From NCBI RefSeq assembly GCF_003611675.1, contig NZ_RAWA01000041.1:1-38999 (forward strand): DNA of 38,999 nt, in the 5' to 3' direction. The translations under genes and the position numbers were made by a program. The first letter of the stretch is position 1. The number at the start of each line of letters is the position of its first letter. Below, piece after piece: positions 23,766-31,945 of the stretch. Below the pieces are notes generated by a model. The model did not search any database and had not been told where the DNA came from. It worked only from the letters and a program-made list of their open reading frames with translations. This DNA is from Corallococcus sp. CA053C (GTDB lineage: Bacteria > Myxococcota > Myxococcia > Myxococcales > Myxococcaceae).

Positions 23766-24134
23766 TCACCGGCCCGCGACGGCGAGCGCGGGCTTGCGGG
23801 ACTTCTGGCCCAGGTAGCCCTCACCCCAGTGCTTCAGCGCGAGGATGACCTCGCGCAGCGTCTGGCCCTGCGCGGTGAGGCTGTACTCCACGCGCGGCGG
23901 CACCTCCGCGTACACCCGCCGGTGCACGAGCCCGCTCGCCTCCAGCTCGCGCAGCTGCTGCGTCATCATCCGCTGCGTCACGTCCGGCAGGTGCTTGCGC
24001 AGCTCGCCGAAGCGCAGCGTTCCGCCTTCGAGCAGGTGGAAGAGGATGAGCCCCTTCCACTTGCCGCCAATCAGGTCGAGCGTCGCCGCCACCGGACATG
24101 CCGGGGAGCACTCGTAGGACTTGTGCCGGGCCAT
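23766..24134 (-). CDS. HxlR-family transcriptional regulator
   Basis: 122-aa winged-helix regulator. The HxlR signature is complete: [60 protein letters not shown], then [10 protein letters not shown]. Cysteines near the N-terminus (CSPACPV) are of the kind that make some family members redox- or aldehyde-responsive. ATG at 24134 has AGGG five bases upstream; the longer frame crosses the divergent promoter. It is head-to-head with an MDR oxidoreductase gene, the classic arrangement in which HxlR proteins control a neighbouring redox enzyme. Confidence 0.92.
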   Translation of the reverse strand: MARHKSYECSPACPVAATLDLIGGKWKGLILFHLLEGGTLRFGELRKHLPDVTQRMMTQQLRELEASGLVHRRVYAEVPPRVEYSLTAQGQTLREVILALKHWGEGYLGQKSRKPALAVAGR

Positions 24135-24167
24135 CGGTACCCTTTTGGTGCCTGGGGGTGGAAATTG

Positions 24168-24183
24168 TGCGTACTTGTCCGCA
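24168..24183. promoter_or_regulatory. Candidate HxlR operator
   Basis: TGCG, eight bases, CGCA: an inverted repeat in the 88-bp gap between the divergent hxlR-type gene and the oxidoreductase gene. The half sites are short, so this is tentative. Confidence 0.3.
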
Positions 24184-24222
24184 TCCCACTCATGGATGAG
24201 GGTTGCTCGCAAGGAGCCTCCC

Positions 24223-25239
24223 ATGCGAGCCGTTGCCCTTCACAAGTACCTCCCCATCCAGCACCCCGAAGCCCTCCTCGACGTGGAGCTGCCCGCACCC
24301 ACCCCCGGTCCCGGGGACCTGCTGGTGCGCGTGCGGGCCATTTCCGTCAACCCCGTGGACGTGAAGATCCGCGCCCCCAAGGACAAGGTGGAGGCCTCGC
24401 CCCGCGTGCTGGGCTGGGACGCCGCCGGTGTCGTGGAGGCCGTGGGCGCCGACGTGCGCCGCTTCCGCCCCGGGGATGAGGTCTTCTACGCGGGCTCCAT
24501 CGCGAAGCCGGGCACCAACTCCGAGCTGCATGTCGTGGACGCGCGCATCGTCGGTCGCAAGCCGTCCAGCCTGTCGTTCGCGCAGGCCGCGGCCCTGCCC
24601 CTCACCGCCATCACCGCATGGGAGCTGCTGTTCGACCAGCTGGACGTGTCCCGGGTGAAGGGCGGCCCGCGCGACGCGGTGCTCGTCGTGGGCGGCGCGG
24701 GCGGCGTCGGCTCCATCGCGATCCAGCTGGCGCGCGCGCTCACCGACCTCACCGTCATCGCCACCGCGTCGCGGCCGGAGTCGCAGGAGTGGTGCAAGGC
24801 GCAGGGTGCCCACCATGTGGTGGACCACCGCCAGCCCCTGGCCGCGCAGGTGCTCGCGCTGGTGCCCGGCGGCGCCCGCTACGTGCTCAGCCTCACCGCG
24901 ACGGATCAGCACTTCGCGCAGCTGGTGGAGCTGATGAAGCCCTTCGGGCGCCTGGGCCTCATTGACGAGCCCACGCCGCCCTTCGACGTGTCGTCCATGA
25001 AGCGCAAGAGCCTGTCGCTCCACTGGGAGCTGATGTTCACGCGAGCGCTCTTCGACGCGGAGCCGCTGTCGCAGCAGCGCCTGCTCGACACCGTGGCGGA
25101 CCTGGTGGACGCCGGCACGCTCAAGACCACGATGACCCAGGACTTCGGTCCCATCACCGCCGCCAACCTGCGGCGCGCGCACGAGGCCGTGGAGACCGGC
25201 CGCACGGTGGGGAAGATCGTCCTCAACGGCTTTCCCTGA
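24223..25239 (+). CDS. Zinc-type alcohol dehydrogenase / quinone-oxidoreductase-like MDR protein
   Basis: 338-aa medium-chain dehydrogenase/reductase of the ZADH (zinc-binding alcohol dehydrogenase family, quinone oxidoreductase-like) group. N-terminal GroES-like domain ([41 protein letters not shown]) is followed by a Rossmann domain with [19 protein letters not shown]. The structural-zinc cysteines of true alcohol dehydrogenases are absent, and the active-site region PVDVK is of the zinc-free quinone-reductase type. It is expected to use NADPH to reduce quinones, enones or related electrophiles. AAGGAG lies 6 bases before the ATG, a strong site. Divergent from the HxlR regulator. Confidence 0.88.
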   Translation: MRAVALHKYLPIQHPEALLDVELPAPTPGPGDLLVRVRAISVNPVDVKIRAPKDKVEASPRVLGWDAAGVVEAVGADVRRFRPGDEVFYAGSIAKPGTNSELHVVDARIVGRKPSSLSFAQAAALPLTAITAWELLFDQLDVSRVKGGPRDAVLVVGGAGGVGSIAIQLARALTDLTVIATASRPESQEWCKAQGAHHVVDHRQPLAAQVLALVPGGARYVLSLTATDQHFAQLVELMKPFGRLGLIDEPTPPFDVSSMKRKSLSLHWELMFTRALFDAEPLSQQRLLDTVADLVDAGTLKTTMTQDFGPITAANLRRAHEAVETGRTVGKIVLNGFP

Positions 25240-25309
25240 GCGAGCAGCCAGCCCTGCGTGGCCCCTGCCCGCACGGCCGGTCGCAGCGTGACGCACGGGT
25301 GCACATCTT

Positions 25310-25335
25310 CGCCGGGGGCTGAGCGCCCCCTGGCG
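25310..25335 (+). promoter_or_regulatory. Strong leader hairpin directly upstream of poxB
   Basis: GGGGGC (25314-25319), loop TGAGC, GCCCCC (25325-25330), extended by CGCC (25310-25313) with GGCG (25332-25335) past one bulged T. The poxB Shine-Dalgarno GAGG (25335-25338) begins at its edge. It may be the terminator of the upstream gene or a translational control element. Confidence 0.45.
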
Positions 25336-25346
25336 AGGTGGGCACC

Positions 25347-27083
25347 ATGGCGAAGACGGTGGCGGCGCAACTGGCGGAGGTCCTGGCGCTCGCCGGGGTG
25401 AAGCGCATCTACGGCGTGGTGGGGGACAGCCTGAACGCCCTCACCGAGGCGCTGCGCAAGCGCGGCGACATCGAATGGGTGCACATGCGCAGCGAGGAGG
25501 CCGCGGCCTTCGCGGCGGGCGCCGAGGCGCACCTCACCAGCCAGCTCGCCGTGTGCGCGGGGAGCTGCGGCCCCGGCAACGTCCACCTCATCAACGGCCT
25601 GTATGACTGTCACCGCAGCCGGGTGCCGGTGCTGGCCCTGGCGGCGCAGATTCCGTCGTCGGAGCTGGGCACCGGGTACTTCCAGGAGACGCACCCGGAG
25701 CAGCTCTTCCGCGAGTGCAGTCACTACTGCGAGCTCATCTCCGGGCCCAACCAACTGCAGCGCTCGTCGGAGATTGCCATCCGCAACGCGGTGGGCAAGC
25801 GGGGCGTGTCCGTGCTGGTGCTCCCCGGCGACGTCGCGCTCCAGAAGGCGGAGGACGTGCGCCTGTCCACCCCGGAGTCCCTGTCCCTGTCGCAGTCGGT
25901 GGTGACGCCCTCCGCCGAGCAGGTGAAGCAGATGGTCTCGCTGCTCAACAGCGGGGCGCGCGTGACCATGCTGTGCGGCGCGGGCTGCGAGGGCGCGGGC
26001 GCGCAGGTGGTGGAGCTGGCGCGCAAGCTCCAGGCGCCCGTCGTCTCCGCGCTCCGGGGCAAGGAGTACGTGGAGAAGGACAACCCGAACTTCGTGGGGC
26101 TCACGGGCCTCATCGGCTACGCGTCTGGCTATTGGGCGATGATCGACTGCGACGTGCTGCTGATGCTGGGCACGGACTTCCCCTACCGGCAGTTCTACCC
26201 AGACACCGCCGACACGCATGTCATCCAGGTAGACGTGCGCGCGGAGAACATCGGCCGGCGCACGCGGGTGGACGTGGGCGTGGTGGGCAGCGTGAGCGCG
26301 ACGCTCCAGGCGCTGCTGCCCCGCATCGAACAGAAGCGCGACACGGCGCATTTGGAGCGCGCGCTCACGCACTACCGCAAGGTGCGGGCCGAGCTGGATG
26401 ACCTGGGCCGGGGCACCGTGGGCAAGAAGCCCATCCATCCGCCGCAGGTGGCTCGCGCGTTCGACCTTCAGGCGTCCGACAGCGCCATCTTCACCTGCGA
26501 CGTGGGGCTGCCCACGGTGTGGGCCGCGCGCTACGCGACGATGAAGGGGCAGCGGCGACTGGTGGGGTCGTTCAACCACGGCTCCATGGCGAGCGCGATG
26601 GCGCAGGCCATTGGCGCGCAGAAGGCGTTCCCGGACCGGCAGGTCATCGCGTTCGCGGGAGACGGTGGCTTCACGATGCTGATGGGCGACGTGCTCAGCC
26701 TCGTGCAGCACCAGCTCCCCATCAAGATCGTGGTGTTCAACAACAGCTCGCTGGGCTTCGTCGCGATGGAGCAGCAGGTGGGCGGCATGCTCGACGTGGG
26801 CACGTCGATGCACCCCACGAACTTCGCCGCGCTGGCGGAGGCCGTGGGCATCAAGGGCCTGCGCGTGGAGGACCCGGGGCAGGTGGACGAAGCGGTACAA
26901 CAGGCGCTCGCGACGCCGGGCCCCGTGCTGGTGGACGCCGTCGTCAGCAAGGCGGAGCTGGTGATGCCGCCCCGGATCACGGCCTCCATGGCCGCGGGCT
27001 TCACCCTGTTCAGTGTGAAGGCGCTGCTGAGCGGCCGGACGAACGAGGTGCTGGAGCTGGCGCGCACCAACCTCTGGCGCTGA
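25347..27083 (+). CDS. poxB: Pyruvate oxidase (ubiquinone-dependent pyruvate dehydrogenase)
   Basis: 578-aa thiamine-diphosphate enzyme that follows E. coli PoxB nearly end to end: TVAAQLAEVLALAGVKRIYGVVGDSLN, CAGSCGPGNVHLINGLYDCHRSRVPVLA, GTGYFQETHPEQLFRECSHYCEL, the FAD/middle domain with ALRGKEYVEKDNP, and the TPP motif G438-D439-G440 to N465-N466. The C-terminus (LSGRTNEVLELARTNLWR) retains the segment corresponding to the lipid-activated end of PoxB. It decarboxylates pyruvate to acetate and CO2, passing electrons via FAD to membrane quinone. ATG at 25347 is preferred because GAGG is 8 bases upstream. A LytS/LytTR two-component pair follows closely. Confidence 0.93.
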   Translation: MAKTVAAQLAEVLALAGVKRIYGVVGDSLNALTEALRKRGDIEWVHMRSEEAAAFAAGAEAHLTSQLAVCAGSCGPGNVHLINGLYDCHRSRVPVLALAAQIPSSELGTGYFQETHPEQLFRECSHYCELISGPNQLQRSSEIAIRNAVGKRGVSVLVLPGDVALQKAEDVRLSTPESLSLSQSVVTPSAEQVKQMVSLLNSGARVTMLCGAGCEGAGAQVVELARKLQAPVVSALRGKEYVEKDNPNFVGLTGLIGYASGYWAMIDCDVLLMLGTDFPYRQFYPDTADTHVIQVDVRAENIGRRTRVDVGVVGSVSATLQALLPRIEQKRDTAHLERALTHYRKVRAELDDLGRGTVGKKPIHPPQVARAFDLQASDSAIFTCDVGLPTVWAARYATMKGQRRLVGSFNHGSMASAMAQAIGAQKAFPDRQVIAFAGDGGFTMLMGDVLSLVQHQLPIKIVVFNNSSLGFVAMEQQVGGMLDVGTSMHPTNFAALAEAVGIKGLRVEDPGQVDEAVQQALATPGPVLVDAVVSKAELVMPPRITASMAAGFTLFSVKALLSGRTNEVLELARTNLWR

Positions 27084-27146
27084 GGTGAGACGGGGGCCGT
27101 GCGCTGCCTCCGGCCTCCCGTTAGACTCGCCGTCCTCTTGAGCCTC

Positions 27147-28268
27147 GTGGACGACACACCCGCAGGCGCGTGGCGGACCTGGGCGCGGCAGTTCGCCGTG
27201 TGGTCCGTGCCCGCGCTCTTCTCCGCGCTGGAGACGTACTCGTTCAGCCGGAGCATGCCGCAGGCGCCGACGCTGTGGCGCGTGTGCGCCGCCCAGATGC
27301 CGGCCTGGTACGTGTGGTTGCCCCTCACGCCGCTGCTCGCGCGGCTCGCGGTGCGCCACCGGCTGAGCCCTCCGCGTCTTCGCGCCGTGCTCACGCACCT
27401 GGGGGCGTGCCTGGGCATGGGGGCCCTCTTCGCCGCCGTCTACACGGTGACGACCGCGCTGTTCATGCCCATCTCCGGGATGACGTCCGGCCCCTTCGTC
27501 ACGCGCCTGCTGCGCTTCTGGCTGGGGTGGCTGCCCATGATGGGCATGGCGTACGCGGCGGTGTACGCGATGGCGTCCGCCACCCACGCGACGCGCCGGG
27601 CGCGGGAGGTGGAGCGCCAGGCGGCGGCGCTCGCGGTGCAGCTCGCCGAGTCGCGGTTGCAGGCGCTCCAGTCCCAGCTCCACCCGCACTTCCTCTTCAA
27701 CACGCTCAACGCCATCGTCGTGCTGGTGCGCGAGAAGGAGACGGATGCTGCGGCGCGCATGCTGGTGCTGCTGAGCGACATCCTCCGGCAGTTGCTGCAC
27801 CACGGTGCCACGCAGGAGGTGCCCCTGCGCGACGAGGTGGCCCTGCTGTCGCGCTACCTCGAAATCCAGCAGCTCCGGTTCGAGGACCGGCTGCGCGTGG
27901 AGTGGGACGTGGACGCGGACGTGCTGGACGCGTCCGTGCCCCACCTCGTGCTCCAGCCGCTCGTGGAGAACGCCATCCGTCACGGGGTGGGCGTGCGCTC
28001 GGCCCCCGGGGTGCTGCACATCCGCGCGCGGCGTCACGGTGATGCGCTGGAGCTGAGGGTGCTCGACAACGGCGTGGGGTTGCCGCCGGGCTTCGACCTG
28101 GAGCGCGGGCAGGGGATTGGTTTGTCGAACACGCGCGCGCGGCTGTCACAGCTCTACGGCGACGCGGGCCACCTGCGTGTCGCCAGCGCGGACGGCACGG
28201 GCACCGAGGCCACCGTCCTCCTGCCGTGGCACTCCGGGCCCCGTCCCGTGGGAGCCGTGCATGACTGA
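27147..28268 (+). CDS. LytS-type membrane sensor histidine kinase
   Basis: About 373 aa. The N-terminal 140 residues contain four hydrophobic segments (VWSVPALFSAL, WYVWLPLTPLLARL, LGACLGMGALFAAVYTVTTALF, WLGWLPMMGMAYAAVYAM), then a short coiled region. The His_kinase domain has LQSQLHPHFLFNTLNAI with phospho-acceptor H181, and a HATPase domain with VLQPLVENAIRHG, VLDNGVGLPPG and GIGLSNTRARL. The start is uncertain: GTG at 27147 is chosen, 13 bases after a TAGACT that could be a -10; TTG 27138 and GTG 27099 are also in frame. Stop overlaps the response-regulator start by 8 bp. No 5TM-LYT or GAF domain is recognised, so the signal is unknown. Confidence 0.87.
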   Translation: MDDTPAGAWRTWARQFAVWSVPALFSALETYSFSRSMPQAPTLWRVCAAQMPAWYVWLPLTPLLARLAVRHRLSPPRLRAVLTHLGACLGMGALFAAVYTVTTALFMPISGMTSGPFVTRLLRFWLGWLPMMGMAYAAVYAMASATHATRRAREVERQAAALAVQLAESRLQALQSQLHPHFLFNTLNAIVVLVREKETDAAARMLVLLSDILRQLLHHGATQEVPLRDEVALLSRYLEIQQLRFEDRLRVEWDVDADVLDASVPHLVLQPLVENAIRHGVGVRSAPGVLHIRARRHGDALELRVLDNGVGLPPGFDLERGQGIGLSNTRARLSQLYGDAGHLRVASADGTGTEATVLLPWHSGPRPVGAVHD

Positions 28269-29064
28269 GCTGCGCGTACTGCTGGTGGACGACGAACCGC
28301 TGGCCCGCCGGGGCCTGAAGCAGGCGCTGGCGCGTCACCCGGACGCCACGGTGTGCGGCGAGTGCCGCGACGGCCGCGAGGCGGTGACGGCCATCCGCGA
28401 GCAGCGTCCGCACCTGGTGCTGCTCGACGTGCAGATGCCGGAGCTGGATGGCTTCGGTGTCCTGCGCGAGGTGGGCGCGGAGCAGATGCCCGCCGTCATC
28501 TTCATCACCGCGTTCGACGCGTTCGCCGTGCGCGCCTTCGACGTGCACGCGGTGGACTACCTGGTGAAGCCCTTCGACGACGGGCGTTTCGACGAGGCCC
28601 TGTCCCGGGCCCGCCAGCGATTGCGCGCGGGCGAGGCCGCGGAGCTGGGACGGCGGCTCGCGGACCTGCTGTCGGACGCGCCCCCGAAGCCCGCCGGGCC
28701 CCAGGCCACAGCCCCGTCCCCGTCTGCCTTCAAGGACCGGCTGCTGGTGAGCGTGGGCACGCGCGCGGTGCTGGTGCCGGTCGCGGACATCGAGTGGATC
28801 GAAGCGGATGACTACTGCGTCACGCTGCACGTGGACGGCAAGGCCCACGTGCTGCGCGAGACGCTGGCGGCGCTGGAGGCGCGGTTGGATCCGGAGTGCT
28901 TCGTGCGCATCCACCGCTCCGCCATCGTCAACGTGGCGTGCATCCGTGAGGTGCACCGCCCTTCGCCCACCGAACAGGTCGTCGTGCTGGGCTCCGGGCA
29001 GCGGCTGCGCGTGAGCCGTTCCCGCCGCGAGCACCTGGAGCGGCGGCTGGGCCGGGCCCGGTAG
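28261..29064 (+). CDS. LytTR-family response regulator
   Basis: 267 aa. N-terminal receiver domain with the acidic pocket DDE near residue 10, phospho-acceptor D56 (VLLDVQMPELDG), FITAFDAFAVRAF and K in YLVKPFDDGRF. A Pro/Ala-rich linker (about residues 140-158) leads to a C-terminal LytTR DNA-binding domain (DRLLVSVGTRAVLVPVADIEWIEADDYCVTLHV, FVRIHRSAIVNVACIREV, LRVSRSRREHL). Start ATG overlaps the kinase stop by 8 bp, so the two are made together. Cognate of the upstream kinase. The nearest metabolic gene is poxB, 1.2 kb upstream on the same strand, a plausible target. Confidence 0.93.
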   Translation: MTELRVLLVDDEPLARRGLKQALARHPDATVCGECRDGREAVTAIREQRPHLVLLDVQMPELDGFGVLREVGAEQMPAVIFITAFDAFAVRAFDVHAVDYLVKPFDDGRFDEALSRARQRLRAGEAAELGRRLADLLSDAPPKPAGPQATAPSPSAFKDRLLVSVGTRAVLVPVADIEWIEADDYCVTLHVDGKAHVLRETLAALEARLDPECFVRIHRSAIVNVACIREVHRPSPTEQVVVLGSGQRLRVSRSRREHLERRLGRAR

Positions 29065-29067
29065 CCC

Positions 29068-30588
29068 TCAGCGCGCGACCGGGGCGCGGGCACGGTCCAG
29101 GGCGGTGGTGAGCGCGCCGAACTCCGTGGGCTTCAGGCTCATGCCGAACACGCGCGTGACCTCCAGCTTCTCGCGGCGGGCCACTTCCACCGCTTCGTCC
29201 ACCTGCTGCACGTTGACGAACGCGCCATCCGGCTGGGACTTCAGCTGATCCGACGTGTAGAGCAGCCGCTCCTCGGGCAGCCACACGAACAACCGCCGCT
29301 CGCCTGTCTCCGTGTGCGCCGGGATGAGCTCCAGCCGCTTCTTCCCCGTGCCCAGCACCTGGCGATGGCCCACGCCGGTGAGCTTCGCCGCGCGGGGCTT
29401 CAGCGCGAGCGCATCCGGCAGCCGCGTGCGCGGTGCCCGCACCAGCTCCTCCACCAGCGCGCGGTTCACGTCCAGCACGTACACGGGGATGCCGCGCGCC
29501 ACGTACTCGCGCAGCCCACCCATGTGCGGCCACGCGTCACTGGTGGACACCACCGCCTTCACCTTCAGGGACGGGAAGCGCTTCGCGGCCTCCTCCAGCA
29601 CGCGCCCCGAGTAGCCCGCCGCGAGCGGCGCCTCCAGCACCACCACGCCGTCGTCCTGGGCCACCAGCACCACGCTCCCCATGCCGGGGAACTGCACGAC
29701 CCCGGGGGCCAGCTCCACCGGCGGGGAGTCCGGGCGCGTGAGGGGCGCGTCCTCCAGCTTCCGCGCGCGGCGCGCCTCGAAGCCCTGCTTCACGTCGTCC
29801 GGCACGGCGAAGTCCGCGTCCGTGATGGGCGGATCCACCGTCACCGCCGTCAGCGTCAGGGAGTGGTAGGTCTGGCCCCGACGGTCCCAATCCCAGTGGC
29901 GCGGATAGCGCAGGCCGCCCGGCTCCAGCGACCACGCCTGGAAGGACAGCCCGGTGCGCACGTCACCCCAGACGCTCCAGAACGGATCCTCCGGGTGCGC
30001 GTCCACCGTCTCCACGCGGGTGGGCAGGGCCGTGCGGGCATTGAGGAACAGGCGCACGCTCGCGCCGTGCACGCTGAAGGTGACGACGTGGTGGGGCACC
30101 TCCTGCAACACGGTGTCCGCCTGCGCCTTCAGGTCGGCGGCGTCCAGCGCGGCGAGCAGCACGTGCTCGGGGGCCAGGTCCAGCCGCTCGCGCAGGTCCT
30201 GGAGCTGGGCGGCGCCCGCGGGCCGCAGCTTCCCCTCGTACTCCACCGCGACGACGCCTTGCGACAGCAGCATCGTCAGTGGCTTCCAATCCGGCAGCAC
30301 CGCCCCCCGGGCCTCGGTCTTCTGGCGCAGGTGGCCCCGGCGCAGGTCGCTCAGCTCGTCGAACTGCTCGTACAGCACGCGGTAGGGCGGCACGGGCCGC
30401 TCGCCCTGCTCCAGCATGTTCCAGTGGCCTACGCCCTGGATGCGCAGGCTGGAGAGGGCCCGCAGCCGTGCCTCTCCGCCCATGGCCTCGGCGGCGGCGT
30501 GCACCCGGGCGCGGCCGGGGTCCTCGCTGGCGGAGGCGGAGAAGGTGAACAGGAGGACCGCGACGATGGGAGGCAGGACGCTTCGCAT
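29068..30588 (-). CDS. Secreted metallo-beta-lactamase-fold protein with degenerate metal site
   Basis: 506 aa with signal peptide (MRSVLPPIVAVLLFTFSASA). Residues 25-290 form an N-terminal periplasmic domain with features of outer-membrane lipoprotein-sorting-like beta proteins (LRIQGVGHW, VPHHVVTFSVHGASVRLFLNARTALPTRVE, DWDRRGQTYHSLTLTAVTVDPPI). The C-terminal part is an MBL fold. The canonical THxHxDHxGG is replaced by T349-SDAWPHMGG: His1, His2 and Asp are lost (S350, A352, P354) and only H355 remains. The later H425 and the YTSD strand are kept. It is therefore probably not a normal binuclear hydrolase. Start at the ATG before RSVLPP matches the signal peptide. Convergent with the LytTR gene, 3 bp apart; divergent from the ECF sigma gene. 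Confidence 0.75.
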   Translation of the reverse strand: MRSVLPPIVAVLLFTFSASASEDPGRARVHAAAEAMGGEARLRALSSLRIQGVGHWNMLEQGERPVPPYRVLYEQFDELSDLRRGHLRQKTEARGAVLPDWKPLTMLLSQGVVAVEYEGKLRPAGAAQLQDLRERLDLAPEHVLLAALDAADLKAQADTVLQEVPHHVVTFSVHGASVRLFLNARTALPTRVETVDAHPEDPFWSVWGDVRTGLSFQAWSLEPGGLRYPRHWDWDRRGQTYHSLTLTAVTVDPPITDADFAVPDDVKQGFEARRARKLEDAPLTRPDSPPVELAPGVVQFPGMGSVVLVAQDDGVVVLEAPLAAGYSGRVLEEAAKRFPSLKVKAVVSTSDAWPHMGGLREYVARGIPVYVLDVNRALVEELVRAPRTRLPDALALKPRAAKLTGVGHRQVLGTGKKRLELIPAHTETGERRLFVWLPEERLLYTSDQLKSQPDGAFVNVQQVDEAVEVARREKLEVTRVFGMSLKPTEFGALTTALDRARAPVAR

Positions 30589-30708
30589 GCCCACACGATG
30601 CCGCCGGTCCGGCACCGCCTTCCGGGCCATGCCGCCAGCGACACGAACGGCGCGGCGAAGCGTCCACCCGGACCGGCGAACGGACGGGCTCGAAGCGTCG
30701 CGCGGGAA

Positions 30709-30731
30709 AAGCCCTGGGGTTTCCAGGGCTT
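30709..30731. promoter_or_regulatory. Perfect 9-bp inverted repeat upstream of the ECF sigma gene
   Basis: AAGCCCTGG (30709-30717), loop GGTTT, CCAGGGCTT (30723-30731). It lies in the 256-bp gap between divergent genes. On the minus strand the stem is followed by TTTT, so it could also terminate a minus-strand transcript, but none is known here. Confidence 0.45.
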
Positions 30732-30756
30732 GGAGGACTCACGGAAAAAATCGTCA

Positions 30757-30778
30757 GGGCCGAGAATCTATTCGGCCC
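30757..30778. promoter_or_regulatory. Perfect 7-bp inverted repeat upstream of the ECF sigma gene
   Basis: GGGCCGA (30757-30763), 8-base A/T-containing loop, TCGGCCC (30772-30778), 66 bp before the sigma-factor start. An AAAAAA run (30745-30750) lies just upstream. Operator or leader structure are both possible. Confidence 0.4.
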
Positions 30779-30844
30779 GAGGTCGCCTCTTATGGGGCGA
30801 AGCGGGGGATTTTCCCTCCGCCGCACGAGGTCCGCAGAAGCGCC

Positions 30845-31363
30845 ATGGATTCGCCCACCTCCCCCGACGCGATGCTGCTCGCGGCCCATGCCGGGGATCG
30901 CGACGCGATGGCCCACCTGCTCCAGGTGTACCAACCGAACCTCCGTCGGTACGCCCAGCAGCGCTGCCGCATCAGCGACGTGGACGACGCGGTCCAGGAG
31001 GCCCTGCTGGTGCTGGCCCGCCACCTGGGCGCCGTGCGTCGGCTGGCGTCGTTGTCCGGGTGGATCTTCCGCGTGGTGCAGCGCGAGTGCCGGCGGCTGG
31101 GCCGCGTCGCCTTGAAGCAGGACCCGTACGAAGAGGCGCTCGTCGACCAGTGGATGGCCGCGCACACGCCGGACGGGCTGCGGCTCGACCTGGCGGCGGC
31201 GCTGGAGTCACTGCCTCCGCCTGCGCTGCAAGTGGTGCTGCTGCGTGACTTCGAAGAGTTGTCCATCCGCGAGATTGGCGAGCGCCTGGGCCTGGACGCG
31301 CCCGCGGTGAAGAGCCGCCTGCACCGCGCCCGCGTGATGATCCGCGAATACCTGCTGGCCTGA
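30845..31363 (+). CDS. ECF-type RNA polymerase sigma factor
   Basis: 172 aa. Region 2 reads LLQVYQPNLRRYAQQRCRISDVDDAVQEALLVLARHLGAVRRLASLSGWIFRVVQRECRR (the DxxDAxQE -10 recognition core). Region 4 reads LAAALESLPPPALQVVLLRDFEELSIREIGERLGLDAPAVKSRLHRARVMIREYL. It directs polymerase to a small stress or envelope regulon. ATG at 30845 has only a weak AGAAG upstream. No zinc-type anti-sigma factor is adjacent; the next gene, 32 bp downstream, encodes a small polytopic membrane protein that could play that part, as CarR does for CarQ in Myxococcus. That is inference. The linked DoxX gene may be part of the same unit. Confidence 0.9.
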   Translation: MDSPTSPDAMLLAAHAGDRDAMAHLLQVYQPNLRRYAQQRCRISDVDDAVQEALLVLARHLGAVRRLASLSGWIFRVVQRECRRLGRVALKQDPYEEALVDQWMAAHTPDGLRLDLAAALESLPPPALQVVLLRDFEELSIREIGERLGLDAPAVKSRLHRARVMIREYLLA

Positions 31364-31395
31364 ATTCCCACCCCCCTGCATCCCGGAGTCCTCCC

Positions 31396-31881
31396 ATGGC
31401 GAACCCCATGTCGACGCTTGGCATCCTCCACACGCTGGTGAGCGTGCCCCCCATTGTCTTCGGCGTCTGGGCCTTCCTGCGCGACGGGCGCATCGATCCC
31501 GCGAACCGCGTGGGAAAGGCCTACGTGGTCAGCATGGTGACCTCGGTGGTGACGTCGTTCGGGCTCTCCAGCACGGGAGGCTTCAACCCGGGCCACGGGC
31601 TGGGACTGCTCGCGCTGCTGCTGATGGCGGTGGGCGCGTTCGCCTCCAGCGCCTACGTGCGGACCCTCACGTACTCCGCCAGCTTCATGGTGCTGCTGGT
31701 GCCGGGCATCAACGAGACGCTGACCCGCCTGCCCGCGGGACAGCCCCTCGCGAGCAGCCCGCAGGACCCGCTGGTGCAGACCTCGCTGGCGGCCCTGCTG
31801 GTGCTCTTCCTCTGCGGCGCCACGTACCAGGTGGTGAAGCTGCGCGCCCGGGCGCAGCCCCAGGTGCACCCCCAGTCGTAG
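31396..31881 (+). CDS. Small polytopic membrane protein, DUF2306-like
   Basis: 161 aa with about four to five membrane helices (ILHTLVSVPPIVFGVWAFL, VVSMVTSVVTSFGL, GLGLLALLLMAVGAFASSAYV, ASFMVLLVPGI, TSLAALLVLFLCGATYQVV). The pattern of GxxxH-like residues (GILHTLV, NPGHGLG) resembles DUF2306/DUF2231-type membrane proteins, though I cannot name the family firmly. GGAG lies 7 bases before the ATG. It follows the ECF sigma factor by 32 bp and is probably cotranscribed. Roles as membrane anti-sigma factor or as a target of the sigma factor are both open. Confidence 0.65.
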   Translation: MANPMSTLGILHTLVSVPPIVFGVWAFLRDGRIDPANRVGKAYVVSMVTSVVTSFGLSSTGGFNPGHGLGLLALLLMAVGAFASSAYVRTLTYSASFMVLLVPGINETLTRLPAGQPLASSPQDPLVQTSLAALLVLFLCGATYQVVKLRARAQPQVHPQS

Positions 31882-31945
31882 GGCAGGTGTTGGATTCGCC
31901 CTCCGTGCAGAAAATCAATAAGCCATGTCAATCAGGAGCACTCCC

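Noticed and set aside
24906-28037. 1043-codon open frame on the minus strand across poxB and the histidine kinase
   Set aside because: Its composition (His/Arg/Gln-rich) and lack of any motif mark it as the antisense of well-supported plus-strand genes.
30845-31881. Possibility that the ECF sigma and membrane genes are carQ and carR
   Set aside because: carQRS genes are translationally coupled and include carS; here there is a 32-bp gap and no carS-like gene, and the third gene is DoxX.
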